Shown: one piece after another, positions 33,978-44,447 of the stretch
How the letters are laid out: each line of letters starts with the position of its first letter
Numbering within the stretch: the first letter of the stretch is position 1
NCBI GenBank assembly: GCA_009801085.1
Contig: VNWV01000006.1
Coordinates: 372,001-436,000 of the forward strand
Length of the DNA: 64,000 bases
DNA from: Lasiodiplodia sp. COLG20
Lineage: Eukaryota; Ascomycota; Dothideomycetes; Botryosphaeriales; Botryosphaeriaceae
Reading direction: 5' to 3'
The notes under the pieces: generated by a model
What the model saw: only the letters and a program-made list of their open reading frames with translations
Databases searched by the model: none
What the model was told of the DNA's origin: nothing
Program-made: the position numbers and the translations under genes

Positions 33978-35017
33978 ATGAGTTCCCAGCCTCTCTTTGC
34001 GCATTCTACAGCTCCAGTATATCAGCCTGAACCTACGTTTTCCCCTCCATCAACAAAGACGGTATTCCAAGGTAAAATCCCACCACAGCTCGAGCTTATC
34101 GCGCTGTTATCGTTTAGCGACTTTCCAAATATTCTTCCCGCTTACCCTGTGCAGAGAAGCCATTTTCCGATAGAGGCGTAATAGACTTGACGGTCTACGA
34201 TACTCCTGATCATAGAGGGGCGATTTTGGGTGTTGGTGCGAGTGTCGATGCCGAAGAAGACGATGACACCCTCCCGTCTATTGGTACCGTTATCCGGGAA
34301 TGCAAGGCCCGAAAGGATCCCACTATGAAACCCGACTCGTTATACCGCAGTGTACGAAGCCATAGCCGTAAGGATTGCCTCTTCCCTACTTCTTTTGATG
34401 GTCGACCGAATGCTAAGACAGCATTAGCGTCCATGCGCAGAAATAAAAATGGCTTATCTGAAAACTCAATGCTTGAAGCGGATGCCAAAAGCTCCAACGT
34501 AGGATTGCACCCCTTCACGGAATCTGCACTACCTTCAATCACTCAAGATGGTCCGGATCTCGACTGGCGGAAGTACGACGCTAGAGAACCTCAATTCGAC
34601 CACAGAAAGGGCTCTCCGGATGCCTCCTTACTCAGCAACCGCGCGGCTGTCTCTTCTCACTCCGATGCCCCACTGTGGACTGCTCCGACCCCTGTCGCTT
34701 CCGCAGCCAATAAAGGCCTCAGCCGGGGTAAATATATATGGGACCTAACGGACATTGCCGGCGAGGAGCCTCGACTGATCAAAGCCACTGAATTGGCACG
34801 GGAGTTGTCAACAATTAAGGCTAACGCAGACGGGAGTGAGGTTGAACGCCTGATTAAATATCGCTCTCGAAAGCGTCCCGGAGGGCAACGAAGAGTACGT
34901 AGCTATTACGTTCAGTGGAAGGGATACGGTCCGGAGTTCAACAGCTGGGTCACTCGGAGACGGTTAGGTCGCATTAGTCCCTCTCTTCTTCGTGAGTTCG
35001 AAAGCAGGCGGATTTAG
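33978..35017 (+). CDS. Chromodomain-like protein, 318 aa, 2 exons
   Basis: Exons 33978-34071 and 34155-35017; the 83-nt intron joins KTVFQ to EKPFSDRG in frame. The first 240 residues are polar, without a known domain. The C-terminus from about residue 255 resembles a chromodomain: VERLIKYRSRKRPGGQRR, then SYYVQWKGYGPEFNSWV, with the conserved YxVxWxGY...NxW pattern. Chromodomains of this type occur at the ends of retrotransposon integrases and in heterochromatin readers; they bind methylated histone tails. Here it stands alone, with no integrase or reverse transcriptase nearby, so it is not a simple retroelement relic. Directly downstream of the captain it could influence element silencing or target choice, which is speculation. 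Confidence 0.75.
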
Positions 35018-35546
35018 GCTCTCGGGGATGACCGCCAGTTTTTCATTACCACACGAAGACTGATCATTGATTACTGGAAGATTTTGGAATCATATTTTTA
35101 TTCTTTTTTTATGCATCCGACCGCTTTTCCTTTGCTTCATGCTCTTAGGCTCATGGCACACTTTTGAGCGTACATTCCATTCTCCTTCCTTCTATGCAAC
35201 TCACCATAACGCATCCCACCACCAACACTGTTTTTCGGCGAAATTATAAGATTTTGTATGCAGCTCTCGCATCCTACCGCATACCAACTGGGTCCTCTCT
35301 CCCATAATTTCCAAAAACAATCATTATTTCTAGCTGCTGAGTGAACAAACTGGATGGGATGGCTGTGTGCTCTTGCAGTCAACGGCGATGGATTTGTATC
35401 AGGAGACTTTCCTGTTAGTAAATGAAGATCAAAGGCTTTTAGCTAAACGCAGAGCGCTAGAAGGATTTATTGGTCTATCTAGTTGGGACTGAACTGTATT
35501 TATGTATACAGCCCAATGATGTAAGGTTGCAACTCGCCATAAGAAA
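35018..35546. other. Convergent intergenic region
   Basis: 529 bp between the convergent ends of the chromodomain gene and the minus-strand 135-aa gene. Nothing recognisable. Confidence 0.5.
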
Positions 35547-36045
35547 CTATTGACTATTTCTGAGGTGACGCAAACCAGTTGCAGCAATCTTCTTCCATCC
35601 GTACGCTGTAAAGTCAGCAATGAGGGATTAACGGGTCGCATAGCACTTACCTTGGATTCTTCCCTGCAAATCCTTTACAATGCGGTGAGTGAGTTGTAAC
35701 GCCAGTCCTCTGGCAAGCTCTTTCGTGGATGGCAAAGCTACGGTCGTTGACTGGCCTAAAATGGCATCATCTGTTTCACGTGGCCTAGTGGGTTGGTCGG
35801 AGGCATTGCAGTGTTCTCCGACGACCTTGTTGTTGGTTGCGATGCTGTCGACAATTTGTTGGCGTAGTTTTTCAAATTGGAACATTATTTCTTGATGCCG
35901 GTACTCCTCCAGTTTGACGAGCTCCTCAATATGAGCTTCAAGCGTTCCTAGAATGCGTTAGATTGCCATCTACTATCTAAAGGTAGGCATTACCTGGAGA
36001 GGTTGGCTTGCTGGAATTGCAGGAGCGTGACCGTCCCCTTGACAT
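35547..36045 (-). CDS. Small coiled-coil-type protein of unknown function, 135 aa, 3 exons
   Basis: Exons 36045-35994, 35947-35651 and 35605-35547, each junction in frame with canonical GT..AG. The N-terminus is Arg/Ser-rich (MSRGRSRSCNSSKPTS). A charged helical segment follows (EAHIEELVKLEEYRHQEIMF, FEKLRQQIVDSIA) that could form a short coiled coil. A second helix ALQLTHRIVKDLQGRI precedes a basic C-terminus. I do not recognise the family. It is supported only by splice consistency and the good ATG, so moderate confidence. Confidence 0.6.
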
Positions 36046-36379
36046 TTTCTTTGTTGCAAACTTGACATTGTGGCCATGGTGGCTCTATAAAAGGGGCCGT
36101 CATTATCAGTAAACAGGGATTTGTTTTAACAGATTTGTGACAGCTAGATAAACGCTGGGCACAGAGGACATCCTGTTCGCGTAAGCACCATTTAGCATAA
36201 CAACTAGTTCACCGCCATCACTCCTTCAATTATTAGCCTATTATCTCCTAATATGCGCTTTTAGTGCTCATGCGTAATAGTTCCCCGTATCGTGATACAA
36301 GGATGCATCCAACGCTTAAGCCCTAACATGGTTGGAGGTGCAATTCTCTGCGAGTAGCATGGCCCCGGAATTTTAGATG

Positions 36380-36480
36380 TTAACAATGGAAAAATTGTTA
36401 GAATAAATGTTAATAGTAATAATGCCGTTGGTAATGTTAAAAGTGTTGGAAATATTGATAATGTTGATAATAAAAATAAT
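36380..36480. repeat. AT-rich low-complexity island
   Basis: About 100 bp built from AATGTTAA, GATAATGTTGATAA and similar words. The same vocabulary, on the other strand, recurs at about 54130-54260 and 61910-62045. It is immediately followed by a GC-rich palindrome block. Confidence 0.6.
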
Positions 36481-36499
36481 TTTGAAGAAAATCTGCAGC

Positions 36500-36960
36500 T
36501 CTAAGCGCCAACTGCACGTGCGGCCCTTCTTCCCGCGCGGGAACCCAGTCTCCCAGTCATTTTGCTGCATTTGCCGCTAATCATCCTTGTACGTTGGCCC
36601 GTAGGGGAACATCTCCCACGCTGGCTACCAATTAGGTAGGATCCGCGGCGTGTAGGGGCCCCGATCCCATGCTCTCTGAATTCCCGCACGGGAATTGTTC
36701 CCGCGCGAGGTTCCAATTAGGTAGGATCTGCAGCGGGTAGGGGCTCCAGTCCCTTGCGCTACGAATTCCCGCGCGGGAATCGATCCCGCAAAACTTCGTC
36801 TTCGCCGAAATTCCAGTCCCGTGCGGGAAGACAAGCCCTACGGGCCCAATCGCCGTGCGGCATCCGATCCCCTGTGGACTGCTGATTCATCGAGGTTATG
36901 GCGTAGAAGAAGCCCGTGCGGGCTCTTGAACCGCGCGGGATCAGACATCACGTGTGTCGT
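36500..36960. repeat. GC-palindrome cluster with an 85-bp tandem repeat
   Basis: TTCCCGCGCGGGAA (36530-36543), ATTCCCGCACGGGAAT (about 36680-36695) and ATTCCCGCGCGGGAAT (36765-36780) are palindromes or near-palindromes. Similar CCCGTGCGGG cores recur near 36815 and 36912. An 85-bp unit starting CCAATTAGGTAGGATC begins at 36628 and again at 36713, diverged but clearly duplicated, each copy ending in the GAATTCCCGC palindrome. No gene lies here. Confidence 0.8.
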
Positions 36961-37028
36961 GCACGACTTTAAAATGCAGTGCGATGCTACACGAGCGCAT
37001 CTAGAAGTCTAAGCCGCTTCAGAAAACA

Positions 37029-38007
37029 ATGTTATTTCACTTCAGACAGCGTCGAACTTTCCGGCGGACGAAGACCTATAAGTGTATCCTTGCAGCCTGC
37101 GCCCTGTTATCCTGGATCAAAGTCGGCTTCCTGTTCTTAAACGACTACACAGCTGAGAAGAGCAGTGGGCATCCTGAGAACTGTGAGTATAAGAATGAAG
37201 CACATCATCTTACCGTACGGCTAACTTCGATAAGTCCCCAGGAAGATTTGGCAAATCTTCCATTATCATCAAGGCCACAAGCAGGATTTCGTCGATGGCC
37301 AGGCGCAATGGGCGCTGGCAAATCCCGGCTACCAGTATGAGTGTCTAAATGAAGACACCGAGGACATTTTTGTGCGTCAAGCTTTCCGATACGAGGAGGG
37401 GATCCGCAAGACGTACGATATCATCAAGCGGGACCCAGTGACCCGTGCCGATTTGCTCCGATATCTGGTCCTCCTTGCAGAAGGTGGTGTCTACGTGGAT
37501 GTAGACATTCGACCGATACAGCCAATCGATGATTGGGTACCTCCAATATATGTGGACCAAGCCAACCTAGTTCTTGGGATCGAGCTTGACAAAGGTCTGG
37601 GACCTCTGTGGGAGGGCATGCCATGGACAGTACAGATTTCACAGTCCACGATTATGGCAAGGCCCAATCATCCTCTTATCCGGCGCATGGTGAAAGAGGT
37701 TGAAGTTGAAGTTGCTGCATTTATTAGGGAGCGAGACCCTATGCAAGCAACTCCTCAAATTGTTTTCGACGATCTAATCCGCCCTACAGGGCCCCAGATT
37801 TTCACTAAAGCTGTTTTTGAGCATCTCTCGGAGATTATAGGACTAAGTATGACTGGTGACGAAATATCTGGACTGGACTCTCCTTTCCTAATCTCAGACG
37901 TCCTGATCATGCCGATCAATGCATTTGAAAGCGGTCAGGAATATTCGCAGTCTGGGACAGCATATGATAGGAAGGCACTAGTTTCACACAGAGGGAATGG
38001 TAGCTAG
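37029..38007 (+). CDS. GT32 (OCH1/capsular-type) glycosyltransferase, 307 aa, 2 exons
   Basis: Exons 37029-37186 and 37242-38007. The 55-nt intron rejoins HPENC with EKIWQIFHYHQ, the family's entry motif. A type II membrane anchor lies near residues 20-40 (CILAACALLSWIKVGFLFL) after a basic cytosolic N-terminus, so it is probably Golgi-resident. The sugar-binding region is TRADLLRYLVLLAEGGVYVD followed by VDIRP, giving the DxD nucleotide-sugar motif in DVD. Family members transfer sugars such as mannose to glycans using GDP- or UDP-sugars; the substrate is not determinable here. An alternative donor four bases upstream (GTGAGT at 37183) would create an immediate stop, so the GTATAA donor was chosen. 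Likely cargo of the element. Confidence 0.85.
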
Positions 38008-38168
38008 GCTTAACCGCATCCTCATGAAGATTCTTAATATTCCTTATTCACACGCTCTAACTGGTCTGTAAAATATGGTATAGACTATCTCCAATTTTGT
38101 GGAGTAGCCATGATTTTCATTGTTCTATATACGATGTGATCTATGTCCTCTCCGAGACTACACCCGTT

Positions 38169-38705
38169 CTACATAAAATGAGATACCAGTAACATCCAGC
38201 TGAGCAATAGATATCGGGAACGATTTGCGTTCATTGCATCGTTCGATAGCACTGGGGTTGGGAATGTTGGAGTCGAAGATGGCGTGGAAATTGGTGGCGT
38301 GGAAAATGATGGCGTGGAAACTGATGGCGTGGAAGCTGATGGCGTGGAAATTGTCGGCGTTGAATCTGTTGAGGTTGAAGGCATAACAGACTGGAGGTCA
38401 TTGCTCAGGGCAATTGAGATCGACGAGATGGAGGAATGGGTTGACGATAGGCTTGGAGCATCATTGCTTGCCTGTGGAGCCCCGTAACATATTCCAATAG
38501 GAGTGCTTTGGTTTTGCAGGGATGTTGTCGTTGAATTAGAGGTATTCCAGCTGCGCTGGCCACTCCACATATCAAAAGAGTTGATGGCACCGAAAGACTT
38601 GACCGGCGCCGACATCAGCAGCACGGTTACAGCAAGAGGCAACATGGCGTATGTGAAGGTATTGAGCTGGCTGGTCTTCGCCTTATAGCCAGTGCTAGCT
38701 GCCAT
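38169..38705 (-). CDS. Secreted Ser/Thr-rich repeat protein with GPI-anchor-like C-terminus, 178 aa
   Basis: The start is the ATG at 38705. A hydrophobic signal segment (FTYAMLPLAVTVLLM) lies at about residues 17-32. The middle is Ser/Thr/Asn-rich with several N-glycosylation sites (NTSNSTTT, NQST). Next comes a run of five to six five-residue repeats of the type xxSTP (for example SVSTPSFSTPPISTP), and the chain ends in a short hydrophobic tail (YLLLSWMLLVSHFM) preceded by small residues. This is the layout of fungal GPI-anchored wall or surface mucin-like proteins. No catalytic domain. The repeat is encoded by near-identical 15-bp units on the DNA (38275-38365), so length may vary between strains. 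Confidence 0.65.
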   Translation of the reverse strand: MAASTGYKAKTSQLNTFTYAMLPLAVTVLLMSAPVKSFGAINSFDMWSGQRSWNTSNSTTTSLQNQSTPIGICYGAPQASNDAPSLSSTHSSISSISIALSNDLQSVMPSTSTDSTPTISTPSASTPSVSTPSFSTPPISTPSSTPTFPTPVLSNDAMNANRSRYLLLSWMLLVSHFM

Positions 38706-38801
38706 CAAGGCACGTGCGGCGGCACCGGAAACGTGTTTTCGGAAACCGGATTTCGAATTCAGTACAACCTTTTTACGGAATTATTTCACACCCAACATAC
38801 A

Positions 38802-38808
38802 TATAAAA
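38802..38808 (+). promoter_or_regulatory. TATA element upstream of the 765-aa gene
   Basis: TATAAAA, 139 bp before the ATG at 38941, in the spacer that separates this gene from the divergent GPI-type gene. Confidence 0.5.
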
Positions 38809-38940
38809 GCAGCTGCCCATCACTTGCAATTAGAAAGCAGAACATCAGCAGTATTACACTCAAGTTGAGCAGGATCTCAGCAGCATACTTTATTACTCCT
38901 TACTACCTTCGAGAGACGACACGCGTGCCTCTAGTTCGCA

Positions 38941-41238
38941 ATGGCATCTGAAGCAACCGAAAACCCCCATCAGGATACGCTCGAAAGCCACGGAGGTTCG
39001 GAGCCCAAACTTAGCGAACCGTCAAAGAATCCCGAAGCCAAGAAGGCGATAGCTGATCCACCTAAGTCATCGAATGGTAACAAAAAGGCGAACGCCTACT
39101 CGGAGGCAAAAAATGCGTCAGACGTCGAATTTGACGAGCTTCTCAGTCAATGGGGCCCAAACGCTGTATCAACCGATGAAGAAGACAAAAAACTGTCTGA
39201 AACGGAAAAAATACGGAAGAAAATAAAGAAGCTTCAGAAGGTTCTAAAAGGTCGGGAGAAGGACAACTGGGAGCCTGAGAAAGGTGGAGACGACAGCTCA
39301 GCCGATGAAATGGACTGGAAACGTGCCACAATGCTCAAGAGTGGTGGCAAGAGCGCGATTAGTAACATACAAGGATGTTTCCGTGAAACTCCTCCCGAAT
39401 TCCTTGACGAGTACCGGAAAGCATATACCATCATCCGTAGACTTTGGCACAACAGCCTGACCGAGGATCACAAGAAAAAGCTCGATAATATCAACGAAAA
39501 AATCAAGGAAATTACGGAAAACAACCATCCCGACCAAGCAGAGGATTATTATTTATTCCCCTGGAGAGACCTAGGCAGTCTCATAGAAGGTTTCAAGATG
39601 AAGTACAACGTGTTCAAAAACTCTGAAGGCGAGACGAGAAAGAAAGCGGCGACTGAGATCCTTAATGGTACAAGGCAGTATGAGGTTGCATTACTAAAGA
39701 AAGGGATCCCTTTTAAAATGCTAATCCCCAAGGACATCGTTTCCCTATTCATAGAGGTTTTACAAACTCCAGAAGCAAAAGACTTTCCCGAGGAGTTTCG
39801 AAGCATGTTCACTAGGCCTACCCCGTACCAGTTATCTGTACTGGAGCCTGCCGAGCAGTTGGTACCAAAGTTCGTCAAAGATTCTTTGGACGGGAATGCG
39901 AAGAGGGCAAACAATGGGCTTAAAAAGATTGAAGAGCTCAACAAGCTTCTTCGGGGTGTTAACAAAAAACATGGTCTAGCTGCTGATGATCATACACTTC
40001 CTGAGTATGAATTCCAGTTAATCATGCGAGACCTGCGCGATGAAGAACAAACGGAAGAGGATACCGAGAAAAGCGTTCGCAAGCACCTGGCAAGAGCTCA
40101 AGGCAGGAACGCTATCGCTGGTTTCCCTTTCGCATGGATTCCAGACATAGATCCTAACTTGTCGGACTCAGTGAAAAAAGCTTACACAGACAAGCTAATG
40201 AATGCTACTGTGGACATTGAGATTGAAGAAGCCTCGAGTAGGGAGGCAGCGGCAAAACCCAGGAAAACCAGCGCTGAGACGAATAAGGAACCCCAAACAA
40301 ATGATAGAAAACGGCATCGGAGTCCTAGTCCTGAGCCCGAGCCCATGGATGTCGTAGACAAACCAGCGGTTAACACGACACGCAAACAAACGCGCAATCC
40401 AACGCAAGGCTCGGCTTCCCTAGTCAGCTCCAAGTTTAGGCCCAAGTACTCTGCCTTTTTCGGACCTGAGATAAAGAATGGAATTACCCCATATGGAAAG
40501 ATTGTTCAAATTCGTAAAGCAGGAAGAGGTTTGTACAGGGCCTGCGTTAACGTTGGGACGGACGAGCTCCCTTATTATTTCATGAGGCCCAGTTCCGACT
40601 TCCCAAAAGGAGTAATCGAGGAATTGTACCCTAAGCTCGGAAATGTCAATGAGTTGCCTCCGGACACAACTTCCTATGAGGTAATATACGCCACATGCTT
40701 GATGGTTGGGAAGGCCCCTGAAAGCGGAAAGCGAGCTGCCCCTCAGTGGTTGTCCGTGCGTACTATCCAAAATCCAGATAAAGATTACTTCACGACTATT
40801 TCTGGTCTCGGAAGTATAATAGGTCAATCTCAGGCAAGGAGAATGAGGGACGAAGTAAAATCGCCAATGGAGGAGGTCAAGGAGGCACTTCTTAAGTCCA
40901 GAGAGTTGAACGAACACCCAGAAACGGGTGAACCGCTTTCGGAAACAGATAGGTCGGAGACGCCTTGGCTATTCTCAGATGCTCCCAACCCATGGGCAAG
41001 CAACGGAGGAAGACGGGTATGGAGCCCTCCTATCCGAAAGAGAAAAGGCCCAGGTAACCTCTCAGATGACCTCTCAGATGACCTCTCAAGTGACAACTCA
41101 GAGGAAGAGGAAGAAGAGGAAGCATTTCCGCCTCCAAGAGTCAAGGCAGCTAAAAACAGAAATTCTTTCCTCCAATTAAAGGAGTTGATGGATCAGCACA
41201 AACTATCCGCAAAAGACTTAATAGCGGCATTTCGATAA
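38941..41238 (+). CDS. Large hydrophilic protein of unknown function, 765 aa, intronless
   Basis: Complete frame from an ATG in good context (CGCAATGG) to the stop at 41238. I do not recognise the family. Visible: a charged, Lys/Glu-rich N-terminal 120 residues with a likely coiled coil (ETEKIRKKIKKLQKVLKG); a helical middle (about 150-430); a basic, Ser/Pro-rich linker (about 440-500); a compact region with many aromatic residues from about 500 to 630 (SAFFGPEIKNGITPYGKIV, LYRACVNVGTDELPYYFM); and an acidic run of Ser/Asp/Glu near 715-740 before a Lys-rich end. The basic and acidic blocks suggest a nuclear or nucleic-acid-associated protein. It lies in the cargo region, and the absence of introns contrasts with most neighbours. 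Confidence 0.75.
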   Translation: MASEATENPHQDTLESHGGSEPKLSEPSKNPEAKKAIADPPKSSNGNKKANAYSEAKNASDVEFDELLSQWGPNAVSTDEEDKKLSETEKIRKKIKKLQKVLKGREKDNWEPEKGGDDSSADEMDWKRATMLKSGGKSAISNIQGCFRETPPEFLDEYRKAYTIIRRLWHNSLTEDHKKKLDNINEKIKEITENNHPDQAEDYYLFPWRDLGSLIEGFKMKYNVFKNSEGETRKKAATEILNGTRQYEVALLKKGIPFKMLIPKDIVSLFIEVLQTPEAKDFPEEFRSMFTRPTPYQLSVLEPAEQLVPKFVKDSLDGNAKRANNGLKKIEELNKLLRGVNKKHGLAADDHTLPEYEFQLIMRDLRDEEQTEEDTEKSVRKHLARAQGRNAIAGFPFAWIPDIDPNLSDSVKKAYTDKLMNATVDIEIEEASSREAAAKPRKTSAETNKEPQTNDRKRHRSPSPEPEPMDVVDKPAVNTTRKQTRNPTQGSASLVSSKFRPKYSAFFGPEIKNGITPYGKIVQIRKAGRGLYRACVNVGTDELPYYFMRPSSDFPKGVIEELYPKLGNVNELPPDTTSYEVIYATCLMVGKAPESGKRAAPQWLSVRTIQNPDKDYFTTISGLGSIIGQSQARRMRDEVKSPMEEVKEALLKSRELNEHPETGEPLSETDRSETPWLFSDAPNPWASNGGRRVWSPPIRKRKGPGNLSDDLSDDLSSDNSEEEEEEEAFPPPRVKAAKNRNSFLQLKELMDQHKLSAKDLIAAFR

Positions 41239-41382
41239 GATATACTGAACCATTCTTAGCGTTTCAACATAATTTTCTAGATAAAATCAGCATTTTGAAA
41301 GACTCCGCTACCGAGCAAAAGAAGTAACTAGATGTTAAAGACCCGATTTAGATATTCAATTGTCTATAGATATAATATTAGA

Positions 41383-44367
41383 TTATCTCTTCTCATAACG
41401 TCCCCTATAGGAAGAGACAGCCACGATCAAGAATATTAACGGTATAACCATCCCGGGCTCAACGAAGTTATGTGTGAGAACTACCAAAACTAATCTAGAG
41501 GTTGGAGCGGAAAGAGCTGTGTACAAAGTCCGACCAGTATGATCCCAAGCCAGCAATCCAATACTTACAGCCTCCACTCAAAGAACGGTTTCTCACCTTT
41601 TCAAGAGACTGATGCAACTTCCGGCCGTCTTGAACAGCCTTAGGGTCCCCAGACTTGAGGAGAACCTGAGCCATGGAGTAGCTAATAACCTCAGTTGTAT
41701 CACCTTTAGTTAGATCAAATTGGGACAATATCTCTGACGCGTTTTTCCAGTGCTCAAGCGCTTGACTCCAGTGGCCTTGAAGGTGATGAATCCGGGCCAG
41801 AATTGTGGTAAGCCGCAACTTTGCAAACCTTGAAAGACGGGTACTGCTATGGAGTACGCTACAACAAAGCTGCTCTGCATCGTGGAATTTCTCCTCTTGA
41901 AGTAAAGCCTCTGCCAATGCCAACTTCAGACGTGCAGAGCTCGTAGAACGACCTCTCCCCTCATTTTGCAGTTTCTCTATCTCTGGATCGAGCAGTTTTC
42001 TGGCTTGAATCGGTGCTCTTAACTCGGAGTAGACATCGGCGAGGTTGCAGAAAACATCATCGCGAACCTCTTGGTAAAAGTTTTGGTCCACTGACTCCAC
42101 TCTCGATTGAGCCTTTTGAAGGGATGTCAAAGCTTCACAGAAACGGCCTTCATAGCGGAGAAGCCTTCCGTGTTCTACCTCAACATGGTAAAGAACGATT
42201 CGTCCAAGTGTAGAAGGTAGGTCATGGTTGATTGGCTTCCAGCTCAACAGTGCATCCTTTGCTTCCACAATTTCGTCTCGCTGGACTTTATTGAGAGCTG
42301 ACGAGACGTTGAGAAACCCAACTTGTGACTGAGCTCGTGGGCTTTCGTGATCATCGTATTCCCCGCGCTGGAGTTTGTGGAAGAAGTTGTGTAGAACTTG
42401 GGTTGAGGCCTCGTTTTCTCTCCTGACTCTCAGAAAAGTACTCTCCCGGTATGCCATACAAGCTTGAACGTAACAGTCTTTGTCATGCAGGAGGACATCT
42501 TTCGCTTCGTTGATCGCAAAACTTTTCTGATTCCCGGGAAGCTCGGATGCTGCAAGAAGGCCGAGCGCAATATCATGTCGTGAAGCAATGGGTAGAGTTC
42601 GGTATTCGCCGTGGTTTCGGTATTCTTGGAGCGTGAAGAACAAATTGGCCGCGAGTAGTCGCCCAAGGTCTCCTGATCTAAAAGCTACGTCAGCTTGAAT
42701 CATGGCAAGTTGGTGAGCCCGACAACTTACTGCGGTACAAGATGCTTTCGAGGGAAGCAATATGCGGCCCAAATAAGAGCTTGTCTTCTCCATGCGTTAT
42801 GTGCTGCATAATCGAGACGGGCCATGGCGAGAGTCTTGGCACGTTCGTCGATTACAAATGGCGAAGTTGCTGATGATCTGTCATTGGTCCAAAGAAGAGA
42901 TGACTGAAGAAGTTCGTCGATAGCACCGGAAAGCCTTGGAACATCAAGTAGAAGTGATTCAAGACAGAAATCCAGCCCAAAGAGATGCGGCGGCAGCACC
43001 TCCGGCTCTCCCATCCGGTTCCAACGAGTTTTGCCCGATATCTGAGAGGAAGAGATGTTGAACAGGTGTTTCGCAATCTCCGATTTTCCAAGGAAATAAA
43101 TAAAAATCAGTAGCATGTTGGAGTCGCACGAGGACAATCCAGTGATACCTGGAAGAGATTCCTTAATAGAATCCCAGTCGATTTCGGATGCCGATGGTCT
43201 CATGTGCTGCACCGACTTGGTGCTAAGTGCATTGATCGACATTGCCGTAATAGACTTCGCACCACCAGCTGTTTGGCCCTTCATACCATTCGGGTTTGCA
43301 ACTGCTGCATCTTTCGTGGGGCTGCCTGCTTCTTGACTGTGGCCTATGCGTGTGGTACTCCCCGACGTAGAGGTTTGCCATTGATGGTCGAACTTGCTGG
43401 GCCGCCAAGCGGTCGCCATACCTCCCTCCTGTGCCGACCTAACAGATTCGTTGACAAAGCAGGCTCCTGTATCTTTGTTAAAAGGAGCAGGTCATTTAAC
43501 CATACCAAGCATACCTGACTTGACATCATCAAGGATGCCGTTGATGAAGGAACTGTGATCTTTGGCCTCTTGGAACAGCTCGGTGGCTTTTCCCAGTTGC
43601 TTTACTGCAGCTTGCGTCTCTTTCGCTGACGAGTTCTCCCATCTGTTGCTGGATGAGTGAGAGGTGATTTCTGGCGCATCTATTGCACTTACACATTCCC
43701 CTTTCCGAGGAGGCACATAATACCGGTTAGATCCTGCTCAGGTATGCAAGACTCTTTGCTGGAGTAGCTGACGATGTCCTGCCATTTATAGCCGACACGG
43801 AGGCTTCTGTAAACCGTTTCCTTGATTTTCTTGGGAGTCTCTTCAAAGAGCGGGTTTATCTTAGAAACGATGGGTGTAATGTCTGTGTTCCTCGGGTGCA
43901 ATGAACTGAAAGCATAACACCACGCCCGCTTCAAGATCTTGTTCATCGTGCTTTTGCGGTTGAGTTGCTCCAGGGTTGAATAAATGAGGATGTCGACGTC
44001 AGTGCACTTGATCGGAATGGGACATTGAGGAACCGGCTCTGATCTCCACAACTGATGAAGTCCAGCATCAGGGTAGGATTTCAAGAGGGCTGCATAATTG
44101 TGTTGTCGCTTTCGCTTCTTGCCGTCGGATGCGGCAAATAAGTGCGGGGCTTGCTCAAGGGCTTTCTGGAGGACAGCCACCTGTGTCATGGGTATCAGTT
44201 GCCGACGCGAAATCAAACCAATATTTGACAGTTACCTCCGATGGAGTGATGTCACTAAATTGCTCTTTCCTCAATTTGTTGCAGAGACAGGACATTATTG
44301 CGTCGGATGAGAACCATTGAAAGGTGAAAAGGTGGATGGGTGGGGAGACTGCGGGGCGGTTCATCAT
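41383..44367 (-). CDS. TPR-type helical-repeat protein, about 890-910 aa, 5-6 exons
   Basis: Exons 44367-44236, 44180-43693, 43642-43515, 43466-42731 and 42677-41569 join without frame loss. A last intron (41568-41517, strong GTAAGTAT donor) would add exon 41516-41383 and give 908 aa ending after a hydrophobic segment (GMVIPLIFLIVAVSSY). If that intron is not used, translation stops at 41495 (888 aa). The N-terminal third has no known domain; a short helical segment (AAVKQLGKATELFQEAK) is followed by a Ser/Thr-rich linker. From about residue 500, repeated helix pairs of TPR type occur (EALTSLQKAQSRVES, DDVFCNLADVYSEL, ARLKLALAEALLQEEKFHDA, TTILARIHHLQGHWSQALEH). The architecture resembles the repeat half of fungal STAND/NLR-like proteins, but no NACHT or NB-ARC P-loop is visible. 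An internal start at 44295 is possible. Confidence 0.72.
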
Positions 44368-44394
44368 GTCAGCTTATCTGAGGATCGTGGAGCT

Positions 44395-44447
44395 AACTTT
44401 ATCGGGGTGAGGTTGTCAAGTCAAGACAACCTCGTCCCAATAAAGTT
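44395..44447. promoter_or_regulatory. 23-bp imperfect inverted repeat in a divergent promoter
   Basis: AACTTTATCGGGGTGAGGTTGTC (44395-44417, split here for reading as AACTTTATCGGGG + TGAGGTTGTC) is matched by its reverse complement at 44425-44447 with three mismatches and a 7-nt spacer. The inner 9 bp (GAGGTTGTC/GACAACCTC) are perfect. It lies between the start of the TPR gene (minus) and the C2H2 gene (plus), so it could be an operator for both or a transcript hairpin. Confidence 0.7.

Noticed and set aside
33978..35017. Retrotransposon relic because of the chromodomain
   Set aside because: No integrase, RNase H or reverse transcriptase motifs in any frame around it, and the gene has an intact intron and promoter.
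37183..37241. Canonical GTGAGT donor in the GT32 gene
   Set aside because: Using it with the only good acceptor produces an immediate TGA; the donor four bases downstream restores the family motif.
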